From the NCBI GenBank assembly GCA_019118935.1, contig DWXY01000124.1, positions 1 to 64,000 on the forward strand: 64,000 nucleotides of DNA. The letters are read 5' to 3'. Each line of letters opens with the position of its first letter. Within the stretch, counting starts at the first letter, position 1. Position numbers and translations under genes: made by a program. The notes beneath the pieces were generated by a model, which saw only the letters and a program-made list of their open reading frames with translations, ran no database searches and had not been told where the DNA came from. This DNA comes from Candidatus Oscillibacter pullicola. GTDB taxonomy: Bacteria > Bacillota > Clostridia > Oscillospirales > Oscillospiraceae. Shown one piece after another: positions 50,704-60,610 of the stretch.

Positions 50704-51441
50704 GCTGCTCCCGCAGGGGGCCGTTTCCACGGGGGATGCGCCCCCCATTCTCTTTTTGGTCTTGCCCAAAAAGAGAACGCGCCGCGCCCGGTGTAAGAGA
50801 AAAAGGCGCTTTGACGCGCTCCGGTGCAGTGGCCCTCCGCGCGCGACGGGGGTCGGCGGATCGGTGCAAGCGCCGATTTGGGCTGGCCTTCGGGCACGCT
50901 ATCATCTTCTGCGATTCCTGTGACTGCCGTCCCGTGGCAGATGGTGCCGACCTCGTTGGGGTGGTCGTCGCATCGACTTCCTACTCTTTTCGCTGCCGCT
51001 GGCCGCTCCGCGCAGGAGCCGGTGCAACGGGCCGATGAGGGCATCAGCCCCTACAGGGAAGCGGAAGGCTTTCGGGCCTGTGTGGTGCACGCTGCCACGA
51101 TTGCCCGGGTAGCGCGTAGCGAAGCGGAACGCGTGGAAAGAGGAGCTGGTCAAATGCGTTCTTGCAACCCCGTTGACCTCCGCACCCGCGCCGCGGGAAT
51201 CAACTGTCAAGTCCGCACCGCACCACGCCGCGCCCGTCGGCAAGTCCTCGCAAACCCGCAGGCACCATCTCACACCGACCCCCGTACAGCGCGGAGAGCC
51301 ACTGCACCGGAGCGCGACTAAAGCGTTTTTTCTCTTTGGACCGTGCACGGCCCGTTTCTCTTTTGGCAAGACCAAAAGAGAAATGGGGGGTGCATCTGCC
51401 CAGCCATCAGCATGGCTGCCATTCCCGCGTCCAATGGGACG
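50704..51441. repeat. 0.7-kb foldback element, copy B (inverted relative to A)
   Basis: 113-nt TIRs 50746-50858 and 51273-51385; core GGTAGCGCGTAGCGAAGCGGAACGCGTGGAAAGAGGAGCTGGTCAAATGCGTTCTTGCA on plus strand. Confidence 0.88.
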
Positions 51442-51480
51442 CACTCCCCCATCCCCCTCCTGCGGGAGCAGGCTCCCCCC

Positions 51481-51498
51481 GGCCGCCGTCCGGCGGCC
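51481..51498. repeat. GGCCGCCGTCCGGCGGCC hairpin (identical at 46986-47003; minus strand at 63851-63870)
   Basis: Exact 18-nt palindromic hairpin, flanked by T or A runs. Confidence 0.7.
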
Positions 51499-51576
51499 AA
51501 AAAAGCACCCGCCTTGCGGCGGGCGCTCCTTCGTTCGATCCGGCCAGGGGTTCCACTCCCCGCACCGGCTATTCTT

Positions 51577-52977
51577 TCACTTAACGGGAATGGTGACAGG
51601 CACCTCCGCCTGCGCGGTGCGGGAGAAGGTGGGGCACAGCCATACCTCGTCATAGGGGTAGTTCTCCAGGGGCAGGATCTCAAAGAAGCGCCCCTCCCCC
51701 GCCGCCCGATGGGCGTCAAACGCCTCGTCGGAAATGGGGCCCTCGATGTAGGGCTCCGTCATGGTGGACCGGCTGTCCATGCTGTACTCGCTGCCCTCCG
51801 CGTCATAGTAGGTCATGGAGAACAGCTGGTGGAAGTGCATCTCCTCTTCCTCCGGGGCGCTGAACTGGACGAGCCAGCCATTCCCGCTCCGCTGCGCACT
51901 GTACAGCTCCACACCCTCCGGCAGGCGGTCCGCCGTGCCGTTGGCCAGGTCCACCCGGATGCGCTCCATGTCCTTATCCAGCCACTTCGCGCCGGTGATG
52001 TGGAGGGTCAAATGCGCGCTGTCCGCAAAGTAGGGGCTCTCCAGCCGGAAGGACTTCATGGCCGGTGTATCCGGGTCCCCGGTGGCGGAGACGCCGCTGG
52101 TGATGGTGTCGAACCGTTCCCTGTCCTCGTTTTCCAGGTAGAAGTCCAGGCCCTCCAGCCAGGCGGTGTTGTCCGGCGCCCCCTCCACGTTCACCCGGAC
52201 GTGGGTGGGATAGACCTCCACTGTGGTCACCGTCAGGGTCTGGCCGTCCAGCTGGAAGGTGCTGTCCACCGGGACGATCTCCCCCTGGGCGGTGTAGGTG
52301 GGGTCAAAGTCCAGGTCAAAGGTGAACGATGCCAGGATGTCCGGCTCCTCCCGCTCCGGTTCGTCCAGAATGGACCGGGTGGGCGCGGCGGGGCCGTTCT
52401 CCGTCCCCGTCTCCCCGGTGACGCCGAAGGCCATGGTGAAGCCCTCCGGCACGTCGTTGTCCTGGTAGTCCAGGGTGAAGTGCAGCAGCGTTCCCGGCTC
52501 CTGCCGGAAGTCCGCCCCCAGCACGGAGCAGTGCTGTCTGGGGGTGAATTCCGGCATCTCGGCGGAGAGGCTCTCGTACCCCTCTCCCTCCAGGGTGAAG
52601 AAGATGTGCACCTGTTTCTGGTCCACGATCACGTACTCGATGGTGGCGGTGACGCCGTTGGCCGTCTGGGACTGGCCGATGGGCTGGACGTAGTCGTTCT
52701 CCACCGCGGCGGAGAGGCTGGGCGACCAGGCCACCGCCTGGGCCAGCTCCCGCAGCACCGGCACGTTCCCGCAGGCCCGGGCGAAGGGCGGGAACAGGTT
52801 CACCAGCAGCACAAAGGCGGCGAAGCAGGCCGCGAGACTCCCCGCCGGGACGCCGAAGAGCCGCAGGCGGCGGTCCCGTCTCCGGCGGCGCAGCGCCCGT
52901 TCCGCCGTGCCGTCCAGTGCCGGGGGCGTGGCCTCCAGCTCTTGGAGCAGGGCCTGATATTCCTCGTTTCGGGTCAT
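51577..52977 (-). CDS. DUF4179-type anti-sigma factor-like membrane protein
   Basis: MTRNEEYQALLQELEATPPALDGTAERALRRRRRDRRLRLFGVPAGSLAACFAAFVLLVNLFPPFARACGNVPVLRELAQAVAWSPSL; overlaps ECF sigma gene. Confidence 0.8.
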   Translation of the reverse strand: MTRNEEYQALLQELEATPPALDGTAERALRRRRRDRRLRLFGVPAGSLAACFAAFVLLVNLFPPFARACGNVPVLRELAQAVAWSPSLSAAVENDYVQPIGQSQTANGVTATIEYVIVDQKQVHIFFTLEGEGYESLSAEMPEFTPRQHCSVLGADFRQEPGTLLHFTLDYQDNDVPEGFTMAFGVTGETGTENGPAAPTRSILDEPEREEPDILASFTFDLDFDPTYTAQGEIVPVDSTFQLDGQTLTVTTVEVYPTHVRVNVEGAPDNTAWLEGLDFYLENEDRERFDTITSGVSATGDPDTPAMKSFRLESPYFADSAHLTLHITGAKWLDKDMERIRVDLANGTADRLPEGVELYSAQRSGNGWLVQFSAPEEEEMHFHQLFSMTYYDAEGSEYSMDSRSTMTEPYIEGPISDEAFDAHRAAGEGRFFEILPLENYPYDEVWLCPTFSRTAQAEVPVTIPVK

Positions 52978-53447
52978 GGGTCTCCCTCCTCTCCCAGTTC
53001 CAGGCGCAGCAGCTGCAATGCCCGCCGCTGGCGGGTGGCCGCGGTGCCCTGGGGAATGTTCAATGCCCGGGCGGTCTCCGCCTGGGTGTATCCCGCGAAG
53101 TACCGCAGGATCACCACCGCCCGCAGGTCCTCCGGCAGGCGGCGGACCGCCTCCTTCAAGGGCAGGGCGTCGTAGGCATCCGGACCGGCGCTCTCCGGCA
53201 GGGCCTCCTCCCCCGCCAGGCGCCTGCGGCGGCGGAGCTCCCGGTGGCACGCGTTCAGCACGATCCGGGTGAGCCAGGTCTCGAAGAACGCCGGCTCTCG
53301 CAGCTGCCGCAGCGCCCGCAGGGCCTGATAGACGCCCTCGTCCACCGCCTCCAGTGCGTCGGCCTCGCTGCCCAGGTACAGGTACGCCGTCCGGTACAGC
53401 CGGGCCCGGAGAGCCTCCGCCCGGCGGGCGAATTCGTCGTGATCCAT
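52974..53447 (-). CDS. ECF-type sigma-70 family RNA polymerase sigma factor
   Basis: LYRTAYLYLGSEADALEAVDEGVYQALRALRQLREPAFFETWLTRIVLNACHRELRRRR; ILRYFAGYTQAETARALNIPQGTAATRQRRAL. Confidence 0.92.
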   Translation of the reverse strand: MDHDEFARRAEALRARLYRTAYLYLGSEADALEAVDEGVYQALRALRQLREPAFFETWLTRIVLNACHRELRRRRRLAGEEALPESAGPDAYDALPLKEAVRRLPEDLRAVVILRYFAGYTQAETARALNIPQGTAATRQRRALQLLRLELGEEGDP

Positions 53448-53740
53448 GGCGGGCCTCCTTTCTCTTCTCTTCACCTATTTGAGTCCCAGGCAGCCGGTTT
53501 TGTTTTCGGCGGCAAAAAAATTTTCACAGGCTGGCAGAACGCCGCTGCACATTTCCGTGGTCTGCCGTGCGTTTGCACAGCAAAAAAGTCCCGGCCAGGG
53601 CATGTGCCTGGACGGGACACTTCTGCCCCTGGCCGCGGTCGGCCGGGGCCGTCTTTGCCGTGCAAAGGCGAGGGGGATCGGCAGAGGCGGGCTCTGCCCG
53701 CCGGAGTGTCGGCGGGAGGCGCCGGTGCCCCCCCTTGGAG

Positions 53741-54628
53741 TTATGCCCGGGGATGGGCTTTCTGATACACATCCTTCAGCTGGTGCTTCACCACATGGGT
53801 GTAGATCTGGGTGGAGGAGATGTCCGCATGGCCCAGCATCTCCTGGATAGACCGCAGGTCCGCGCCGTTTTCCAGCAGGTGGACGGCAAAGGAGTGGCGC
53901 AGGGTGTGGGGCGTGATGTCCTTTTCGATCCCCGCCTTCTCCTGATAGTACTTGATGATCTTCCAGAACCCCTGGCGGCTCATGCGCTCGCCGTTCATGT
54001 TCACGAACAGGGCCTGCTCGCCGCCGTCGGCGATCAGCTGGGGCCGGATATCCCGCACATAGTCCTGCAGCGCCTTCACGGCCGTGTGGTACAGGGGGAT
54101 GATCCGCTCCTTGCCCCGGCTGGCACACCGGATGAAGCCCGCGGAGAGATTCAGGTCCTTCAGGTCCAGGGAGATCAGCTCGCTGACCCGGATGCCGGTG
54201 GCGTACAGCAGCTCCAGCATGGCGTGATCCCGATATCCCTTGGCGTCCACGCACTGGGGCTGCTCCAGAAACAGCTCCACCTCTTTGCTGGTGAGGATCT
54301 CCGGATACTTCCGCTCCGCCCGGTCCGCGCTGATGCTCTTGGCGGGGTTGGCCTTTACGGCGCCGGCGGAGAGCAGGAAGTTGTAAAACGACTTGACGGA
54401 GGCCAGGAACCGGGTCACCGAGGCGGCGGACTTCCCCCGTCCCCGCATCCAGCTCATGTAGTCCTGGATCATCTCTCCGCCGGCCTGCCGCAGCGTGCAG
54501 CTCTGGTGCTCCCGCAAATACGCGGAGAACTGGGTCACGTCCCGCAGATAGGAGCAGATGGTGTTCTGGGAGGCGTGCCGCTCCTCCGCCAGATAAGTCC
54601 CAAAGTCCGCGATGTCGTCTCTTGCCAA
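53741..54628 (-). CDS. xerD: Site-specific tyrosine recombinase XerD
   Basis: LLYATGIRVSELISLDL, TPHTLRHSFAVHLLENGADLRSIQEMLGHADISSTQIYTHV. Confidence 0.93.
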   Translation of the reverse strand: MARDDIADFGTYLAEERHASQNTICSYLRDVTQFSAYLREHQSCTLRQAGGEMIQDYMSWMRGRGKSAASVTRFLASVKSFYNFLLSAGAVKANPAKSISADRAERKYPEILTSKEVELFLEQPQCVDAKGYRDHAMLELLYATGIRVSELISLDLKDLNLSAGFIRCASRGKERIIPLYHTAVKALQDYVRDIRPQLIADGGEQALFVNMNGERMSRQGFWKIIKYYQEKAGIEKDITPHTLRHSFAVHLLENGADLRSIQEMLGHADISSTQIYTHVVKHQLKDVYQKAHPRA

Positions 54629-54656
54629 GGGTGCTCTCCTCCCTCTCTCTTTCTCT

Positions 54657-55292
54657 CTACCCCAGGATGCGCTCCAGCATCAGCCGCAGCAGCACCGGGG
54701 ACAAAAACAGCTCCGCACACACACCCGCCAGCAGCGCCAGACAGCAGGCGCCGAACCGGACCCAGCAGGCCTGGCCGTAGACCACGGGGGCAGTCCGCCG
54801 TCCTCTCCCAAAGGACACGGCCGCCAGTCCCGCGGACGTCCCCCAGGAGGACGCCGCCAGCAGGAAATAGCAGGGCATGGTCACCAGGCACCGCAGGCCG
54901 AACACCGCCAGGGCCAGCAGCACGCCGTCCACGCCGAAGGCCGCCGTGAAGCAGCACACGGAAAAGGACAGAAAAAAGCCGTAAGCCGCCGTCACACAGG
55001 GCAGCAGCACCACCCCGATGGAGGCGAACCCCAGCAGAAATGCAAGCAGCGGATAGCGGAAATAGATCACCAGGGCCGACAGAGCCGTCTGGGCGGTGGG
55101 CGCTCCCTCGCCCCCCAGGCGGACGTAGTCCTCCAGATACCGCCGCAGCTCGTCCCCCGTGGTGTCCGGCACCCGGCCCGACAGGACCTGTCCCAAAAGG
55201 ACGCCGGCCAGGAAGAACAGCGCCAGCAGAAGCAGGCGGGGCAGCGTGGGCAGCTGGACCGTGGGCCGCTTCGTCAATGTTCTCGTGTTCAA
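54657..55292 (-). CDS. spoIIM: Stage II sporulation protein M-like membrane protein
   Basis: 211 aa, five TM segments, adjacent xerD (a common spoIIM neighbourhood). Confidence 0.65.
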   Translation of the reverse strand: MNTRTLTKRPTVQLPTLPRLLLLALFFLAGVLLGQVLSGRVPDTTGDELRRYLEDYVRLGGEGAPTAQTALSALVIYFRYPLLAFLLGFASIGVVLLPCVTAAYGFFLSFSVCCFTAAFGVDGVLLALAVFGLRCLVTMPCYFLLAASSWGTSAGLAAVSFGRGRRTAPVVYGQACWVRFGACCLALLAGVCAELFLSPVLLRLMLERILG

Positions 55293-55658
55293 TCCGCCTC
55301 ACCTCACCGCATCCTATGCGAGGGCGGGCGGATTTATGTAGCGGTTGACGTAAGACCTTGCCTTGTTCTAATATAGTTGAATTCGCCGGATTTTGCAAGG
55401 AATTTACGGGAATTTTCCGTTTTTTGTGAGTTATGGCAAAATATTATGTAAACAAAATTATGTTAACTTCGTAAAACCAGGGCAAAGGAGTCCCCTCTCC
55501 CGCCCAAAAAAACGACAATATCTTGTAGACATAAAAGCGGCGGCGCCCCACATTTGCCGCCGTCGTCCCCCCTGCCGCGGGAGACCTCCCGGCTGTGGCC
55601 GCAGTCTCCGCGGCAGGGCTCAGATCTGTATTTTTGGTGAAATTCACAAGCGGCTTTT

Positions 55659-56081
55659 TCAGGCCTTGCGGACCTTGCGGACCGGACGGCGCTTCCGCTT
55701 CCTCCGGCGCCCGCCCAGCAGGCCCGCCAGAAGTCCCCCGCCTGCGCCGCACAGCAGCAGCACGCCCCCGCGGCCCAGCCAGGTGATCTGCTGCCAGCAC
55801 AGTAGCGCCACAGCCACCACCGCCAGCAGAAAGCCTGCGGCGCTCACCATGGCGCTGGCCAGGCTTCCCCAGGAGGAGCGGCGGACGCTGAGCATGGCCC
55901 CGGCGAAGGACGCCAGACAGCACGACACCGCCACGGCGGGAAAGCTCCCCTCCTCCGGCAGCACCGCCTTCACCACCAGCGCGGACAGCAGCACCGTCAG
56001 CAGCAGATAGATCCCCAGAGACAGCGCCGCACCCTCTACGAACACCAGCCACAGGGCTGTCTGTTTCCGCCCGTTACCCAT
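55659..56081 (-). CDS. TIGR04086-like small membrane protein
   Basis: 140 aa, four TM segments, adjacent yajC. Confidence 0.6.
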   Translation of the reverse strand: MGNGRKQTALWLVFVEGAALSLGIYLLLTVLLSALVVKAVLPEEGSFPAVAVSCCLASFAGAMLSVRRSSWGSLASAMVSAAGFLLAVVAVALLCWQQITWLGRGGVLLLCGAGGGLLAGLLGGRRRKRKRRPVRKVRKA

Positions 56082-56146
56082 AAAAATTCCTCCCCTGTCA
56101 TCGCTCTATCCGAGCTTATGACAAGGGAGGGTGGTTTTATGATGGG

Positions 56147-56536
56147 TCAGTCCTTCTTTTCCTCTTCAGAGGGTGCAGCGGTCTCCTCGGCGGGAGTCTC
56201 GGGGATCTCCTCGGTCTTCTTGACCTCGTCCTCTTTCTTCTCCTCCTTGGAGGACTTCTCCTCGCTGGAGGCCTGGACGCCGGTGGTGGAGACGGCCCAC
56301 TTGGTCAGCTCCATGCGGACCCGGTCGTCGCTGGTCTCGATGACGATGGTGTCCGGCTTGACCATGACAATCTTGCCCACGATGCCGCCGATGGTGGTGA
56401 TGGTGTCGCCCTTCTTCAGGCTGTCCCGCATCTCCTGGGCCTTTTTCTTCCGCTTGTTCTCCGGGCGGATCAGCATGAAGTAGAACACCGCAATGAGAAC
56501 AACCAGCATGATGATAGAGGAGGAAGCGCCTTCCAT
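56147..56536 (-). CDS. yajC: Preprotein translocase subunit YajC
   Basis: IIMLVVLIAVFYFMLIRPENKRKKKAQEMRDSLKKGDTITTIGGIVGKIV. Confidence 0.95.
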   Translation of the reverse strand: MEGASSSIIMLVVLIAVFYFMLIRPENKRKKKAQEMRDSLKKGDTITTIGGIVGKIVMVKPDTIVIETSDDRVRMELTKWAVSTTGVQASSEEKSSKEEKKEDEVKKTEEIPETPAEETAAPSEEEKKD

Positions 56537-56610
56537 AACAACAAAACTCCTTTTCGTTACAAAGTCAGAATGACAACATTATAGCAGATGTGCCAGCTTT
56601 TGCAAGAGGG

Positions 56611-57744
56611 TCATGCGCGTTTTTCCAAATTTCCGCTGTAACGGGCCCGAAAATCCGCGAATGTCCCTTCATCCAGGGCCCGGCGGATCCGGGCGGCCAG
56701 CTCATTGTAGAAGTACAGGTTGTGCAGCACCGCCAGCCGCAGGGCCAGCACCTCGTCCGCCTTGAACAGGTGCCGGATGTACGCCCGGGAGAAGCTGCGG
56801 CAGGCGGGGCAGCCGCAGCTCTCGCTGATGGGCCGGGGGTCGGTGGCGTACTTCTCGTTGAGGATGTTCACCGTCCCCTCCCAGGTGAAGAGCTTGCCGT
56901 GGCGGCCGTTGCGGGAGGGCATCACGCAGTCGAAGAAATCCACGCCCCGGGCCACGGCCTCGATGATGTTGCTGGGGGTGCCCACGCCCATGAGGTACCG
57001 GGGCTTGTCCTGGGGCATGTGGGGTTCCACCGCGTCGATGATCTCGTACATCACCTCCGTGGGCTCCCCCACCGCCAGGCCCCCGATGGCGTAGCCGTCG
57101 CAGTCGATCTTCGCGATCTGGTCCATGTGCCACACCCGCAGGTCCGCAAACGTGGCGCCCTGGTTGATGCCGAAGAGCATCTGCCCCGGGTTCACCGTGT
57201 CCGGCAGGGCGTTGAGGCGGTCGTGCTCGGCCTTGCACCGCTCCAGCCAGCGGGCGGTGCGCTCGCAGCTGGCCTTGGCGTATTCGTAGGTGGCGGGGTT
57301 CTCCACGCACTCGTCAAAGGCCATGGCGATGTCGCTGCCCAGGTTGGACTGGATCCGCATGGACTCCTCCGGCCCCATGAAGATCCTGTGCCCGTCGATG
57401 TGGGAGGCGAAGGTGACCCCCTCCTCCCGGATCTTCCGCAAAGAGGCCAGGGAGAACACCTGGAACCCGCCGGAGTCCGTCAGGATGGGGCCGTCCCAGT
57501 CCATGAACTTGTGGAGCCCCCCCATCTGCCGGACGATGTGGTCGCCCGGCCGCAGGTGGAGGTGGTAGGTGTTGGAGAGCTCGATCTGACAGCCCACCTC
57601 TTTCAGATCATGGGCGGAGACACCGCCCTTGATGGCCCCCTGGGTGCCCACGTTCATGAACACCGGCGTCTGGACCACGCCGCCATGGGCGCAGGAGAAT
57701 TCGCCGCGCCGGGCGCGGCCCTCGGTTTTCAGCACTTTGAACAT
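56611..57744 (-). CDS. tgt: tRNA-guanine transglycosylase
   Basis: MFKVLKTEGRARRGEFSCAHGGVVQTPVFMNVGTQGAIKG; LTDSGGFQVFSLA; CGCPACRSFSRAYIRHLFKADE. Confidence 0.97.
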   Translation of the reverse strand: MFKVLKTEGRARRGEFSCAHGGVVQTPVFMNVGTQGAIKGGVSAHDLKEVGCQIELSNTYHLHLRPGDHIVRQMGGLHKFMDWDGPILTDSGGFQVFSLASLRKIREEGVTFASHIDGHRIFMGPEESMRIQSNLGSDIAMAFDECVENPATYEYAKASCERTARWLERCKAEHDRLNALPDTVNPGQMLFGINQGATFADLRVWHMDQIAKIDCDGYAIGGLAVGEPTEVMYEIIDAVEPHMPQDKPRYLMGVGTPSNIIEAVARGVDFFDCVMPSRNGRHGKLFTWEGTVNILNEKYATDPRPISESCGCPACRSFSRAYIRHLFKADEVLALRLAVLHNLYFYNELAARIRRALDEGTFADFRARYSGNLEKRA

Positions 57745-57787
57745 CCAGTGATCTCCTTCAATGTAATATATCTTCGATATGGGGAGG

Positions 57788-58450
57788 CCGTCCCATTGGA
57801 CGGGGAATGACAGCCATGATGATGGCTGGGCATTTCCACCCCCCATTCTCTTTTTGCACGGCGACAAAAAGAGAACGGGCCGTGGACGGTCCAAGAGAAA
57901 AAACGCCTCGGCGGGTCGGTCTGCGCAGGCGCAGCCCTCCTGCCGCCGGCGGGGGATGGTTGGCAGTCCCGCGCGGCAGTCAGGGATGGAAACGCGATGC
58001 CCTTGGGGAGTCCTTTGGCCCGGGGATGTACAGGGATACCCCCTGCTTCTCTTTCCGTTGCCGCTGGCCCGGTGGTTGATGAAAGCCTCCGCAACGGGCC
58101 GATGGGAGCATCGGCTCCTACGACCGCTCGGGCAGCGCGTAGCGAAGCGGAACGCGTGGAAAGAGGAGCTGGTCAAATGCGTTCTTGCAACCCAATTTTC
58201 GTTGGCACCCGCGCCGCGGGAATCCGCTGTCAAGTCCGCACCGCACCCCGCCGCGCCCGTCGGAGCGCCATCTCAAACACGCAGGCACCACCTCACGCCG
58301 ACCCCCGTACAGCGACTTTGCACGTACGTGCAAAGTTGCGACCAAGCGCCTTTTTCTCTTCCACCGGGCGCGGCGCATTCTCTTTTTGGGCAAGACCAAA
58401 AAGAGAATGGGGGGCGCACCCCCTGTGGGAACAGCCCCCTGCGGGAGCAG
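57788..58450. repeat. 0.7-kb foldback element, copy C
   Basis: Core ends 57844 and 58409; core motif AGCGCGTAGCGAAGCGGAACGCGTGGAAAGAGGAGCTGGTCAAATGCGTTCTTGCA on plus strand; hairpin CAGCCATGATGATGGCTG at left end. Confidence 0.85.
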
Positions 58451-58471
58451 ACACCCTCCGCACGGGATGCC

Positions 58472-58921
58472 TCACAGCATCTCCTTGATCTCCTCGCAGA
58501 AGCTGGCCGCGGACTCCGTGTCCCGCATCACCAAAAAGGCCGTGTCGTCTCCCGCCAGGGACCCCACCATGTAGGCGACGCCCATGTCGTCCAGCGCGGC
58601 GCAGGCGGCGCTGGCCAGGCCCGGCATGGTCTTGATGACCACGATGTTCTGGGCGCTGTCGATGCTGGTAATGCTCTCCCGGAAGATGGTCCGCAGCTTC
58701 TCCGCGAAGTTCAGCCGGGTCCGGTTGCCGGACACGGCGTACTTGTACACCCCATGGCCCACCGGCTCCTTGATGAGGTGCATCTGCTTGATGTCCCGGG
58801 AGATGGTGGCCTGGGTGCTGGTGATCCCCCGCTCCTGGAGACGGACGAGCAGCTGCTCCTGGGTCTCGATATTCTCCTGGCTGATGATCTCCAGGATCAT
58901 GCTCTGCCGGTCATTTTTCAT
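58472..58921 (-). CDS. argR: Arginine repressor
   Basis: MILEIISQENIETQEQLLVRLQERGITSTQATISRDIKQMHLIKEP; GSLAGDDTAFLVM. Confidence 0.95.
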   Translation of the reverse strand: MKNDRQSMILEIISQENIETQEQLLVRLQERGITSTQATISRDIKQMHLIKEPVGHGVYKYAVSGNRTRLNFAEKLRTIFRESITSIDSAQNIVVIKTMPGLASAACAALDDMGVAYMVGSLAGDDTAFLVMRDTESAASFCEEIKEML

Positions 58922-59789
58922 CTTCAAATCCTCCTGGCAGCATTTTTTGCGCAAAGATCTCGCAGAAGCTCCGCTCCGACAGCCGCACCAGCCGCACGGT
59001 GTGCTTGGACCGGCGGACCTGGATCTTGTCGTCGGCCTTCAGGGAGAAGGCCCGGCTCTCGTCCACGAACAGGTACACCGGCTTGCGGCCGTTGCGCTCC
59101 AGCTCGATGGTCAGCGTGTGCTCCGGCGAGAGGACATAGGACGAAAAGCGCATGTTGTGGGTGCAGATGGGACAGACCACCATGGTCTGGGCCACCGGCT
59201 CCACCACCGGCCCGCCGGCGGAGAGCGAATAGGCCGTGGACCCGGTGGGGGTGGCCACGATGACGCCGTCCCCGGCGATGTCCGCCAGGTGCCGGCCGTC
59301 GGAGGAGATCTTCAGATGGATCACGTGGGAGATGGGGCCCTCCCGGATCACCGCGTCGTTGAGGCCCAGATTCGTGTAGATCTGGCGGCCCTCCCGCTGG
59401 ACGGTCACGTCCAGCATCATCCGCTGCTCCGTCTGGAAGTCCCAGTCCTTCAGCTTCCGCAAGGCCTCCAGCTCCCCGGCCTCCAGCTCCGCGATGAAGC
59501 CCAGGCCCCCCATGTTGATGCCCAGCACCGGGATCTTGTTCAGGGCCACCAGCTTGGCCAGGTGCAGGATGGTGCCGTCCCCGCCGAAGGTGATCAGCAG
59601 GTCGGCGCTTTTCAGCTCCGCCGTCAGGGGCCGGGTCTTGTAGTCCCCGTAGGCCCCGTCCTTCTGGTCCTTGAAGGGGGGGCACACCACCGTCTGGAAG
59701 CCCATCTCCCGCAAAATGGCGTCCGCCCTGCGGGTGGCCTCCATGCCCCGGTCCCGGTTGGGGTTGGGGCATAGGATGATCTTTTTCAT
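58911..59789 (-). CDS. nadK: NAD kinase
   Basis: LLITFGGDGTILHLAKL, GINMGGLGFIAELE, ATPTGSTAYSLSAGGP. Confidence 0.97.
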   Translation of the reverse strand: MKKIILCPNPNRDRGMEATRRADAILREMGFQTVVCPPFKDQKDGAYGDYKTRPLTAELKSADLLITFGGDGTILHLAKLVALNKIPVLGINMGGLGFIAELEAGELEALRKLKDWDFQTEQRMMLDVTVQREGRQIYTNLGLNDAVIREGPISHVIHLKISSDGRHLADIAGDGVIVATPTGSTAYSLSAGGPVVEPVAQTMVVCPICTHNMRFSSYVLSPEHTLTIELERNGRKPVYLFVDESRAFSLKADDKIQVRRSKHTVRLVRLSERSFCEIFAQKMLPGGFEDEK

Positions 59790-60610
59790 GGATTGCCTCC
59801 CTCTCCGTGCTCTTTCAGGGTCTGGTGGGACTCATCCACCAGGGCCTTGAGGTCAAATGTACGCTCCTGCCAGGGACCCTTTTCCAGATACCCCAGGTAC
59901 TCGATGTTCCCCTCCGGGCCCCGGATGGGGGAATAGGTCAGCCCCAGCACCGCGAAGCCCGCGTCCCTGGCGTGGTCCAGAAAGTGCTCCAGCACCTCCA
60001 GGTGGACCGCCGGGTCCCGGACCACGCCCTTCTTCCCCACCTTCTCGCGCCCGGCCTCGAACTGGGGCTTCACCAGGCAGGCGGCGTGGCCGCCGTCCTT
60101 CAGCAGCCCGTTCAGGGGCGGCAGGATCAGCTTCAGGGAGATGAAGCTCACGTCCACGGAGGCGAAGTCCAGCTCGTCCGGCACCTGCTCGTGGGTGAGG
60201 TACCGGGCGTTGGTCCGCTCCAGGCACACCACCCTCGGGTCACTGCGGAGCTTCCAGGCCAGCTGGCCGTAGCCCACGTCCACGGCGTAGACCTTTTCCG
60301 CGCCGTTTTGCAGCATGCAGTCGGTGAAGCCGCCGGTGGAGGCACCGATGTCGGCGCAGACCGCGCCGTTCAGGTCGATGGGGAAGGCCGCCATGGCCTT
60401 CTCCAGCTTCAACCCACCCCGGCTGACGTATGCCAGCGTACCGCCCCGGACCTCGATCTGGGCGTCCTCCGCCACGGCGGTGCCGGGCTTGTCCACCCGC
60501 TGGCCGTTCACAAAGACCTCGCCGCTCATGATGACCGCCTGGGCCCGCTGACGGCTCTCCTGAAGGCCCCGCTCCGTCAGCAGGACGTCCAGCCGTTTTT
60601 TTCCGCTCAT
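59786..60610 (-). CDS. tlyA: TlyA family rRNA (cytidine-2'-O)-methyltransferase
   Basis: KKRLDVLLTERGLQESRQRAQAVIMSGEVFVNGQRVDKPG; YVSRGGLKLEKAM; DIGASTGGFTDCMLQNGA. Confidence 0.95.
   Translation of the reverse strand: MSGKKRLDVLLTERGLQESRQRAQAVIMSGEVFVNGQRVDKPGTAVAEDAQIEVRGGTLAYVSRGGLKLEKAMAAFPIDLNGAVCADIGASTGGFTDCMLQNGAEKVYAVDVGYGQLAWKLRSDPRVVCLERTNARYLTHEQVPDELDFASVDVSFISLKLILPPLNGLLKDGGHAACLVKPQFEAGREKVGKKGVVRDPAVHLEVLEHFLDHARDAGFAVLGLTYSPIRGPEGNIEYLGYLEKGPWQERTFDLKALVDESHQTLKEHGEGGNP

Noticed and set aside
51577-53447. ECF sigma/DUF4179 pair as a novel system
   Set aside because: Common Firmicutes sigma/anti-sigma arrangement; ordinary.
57779-59263. 494-aa plus-strand ORF over element C, argR and nadK
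   Set aside because: Spans a non-coding repeat and is antisense to argR/nadK.
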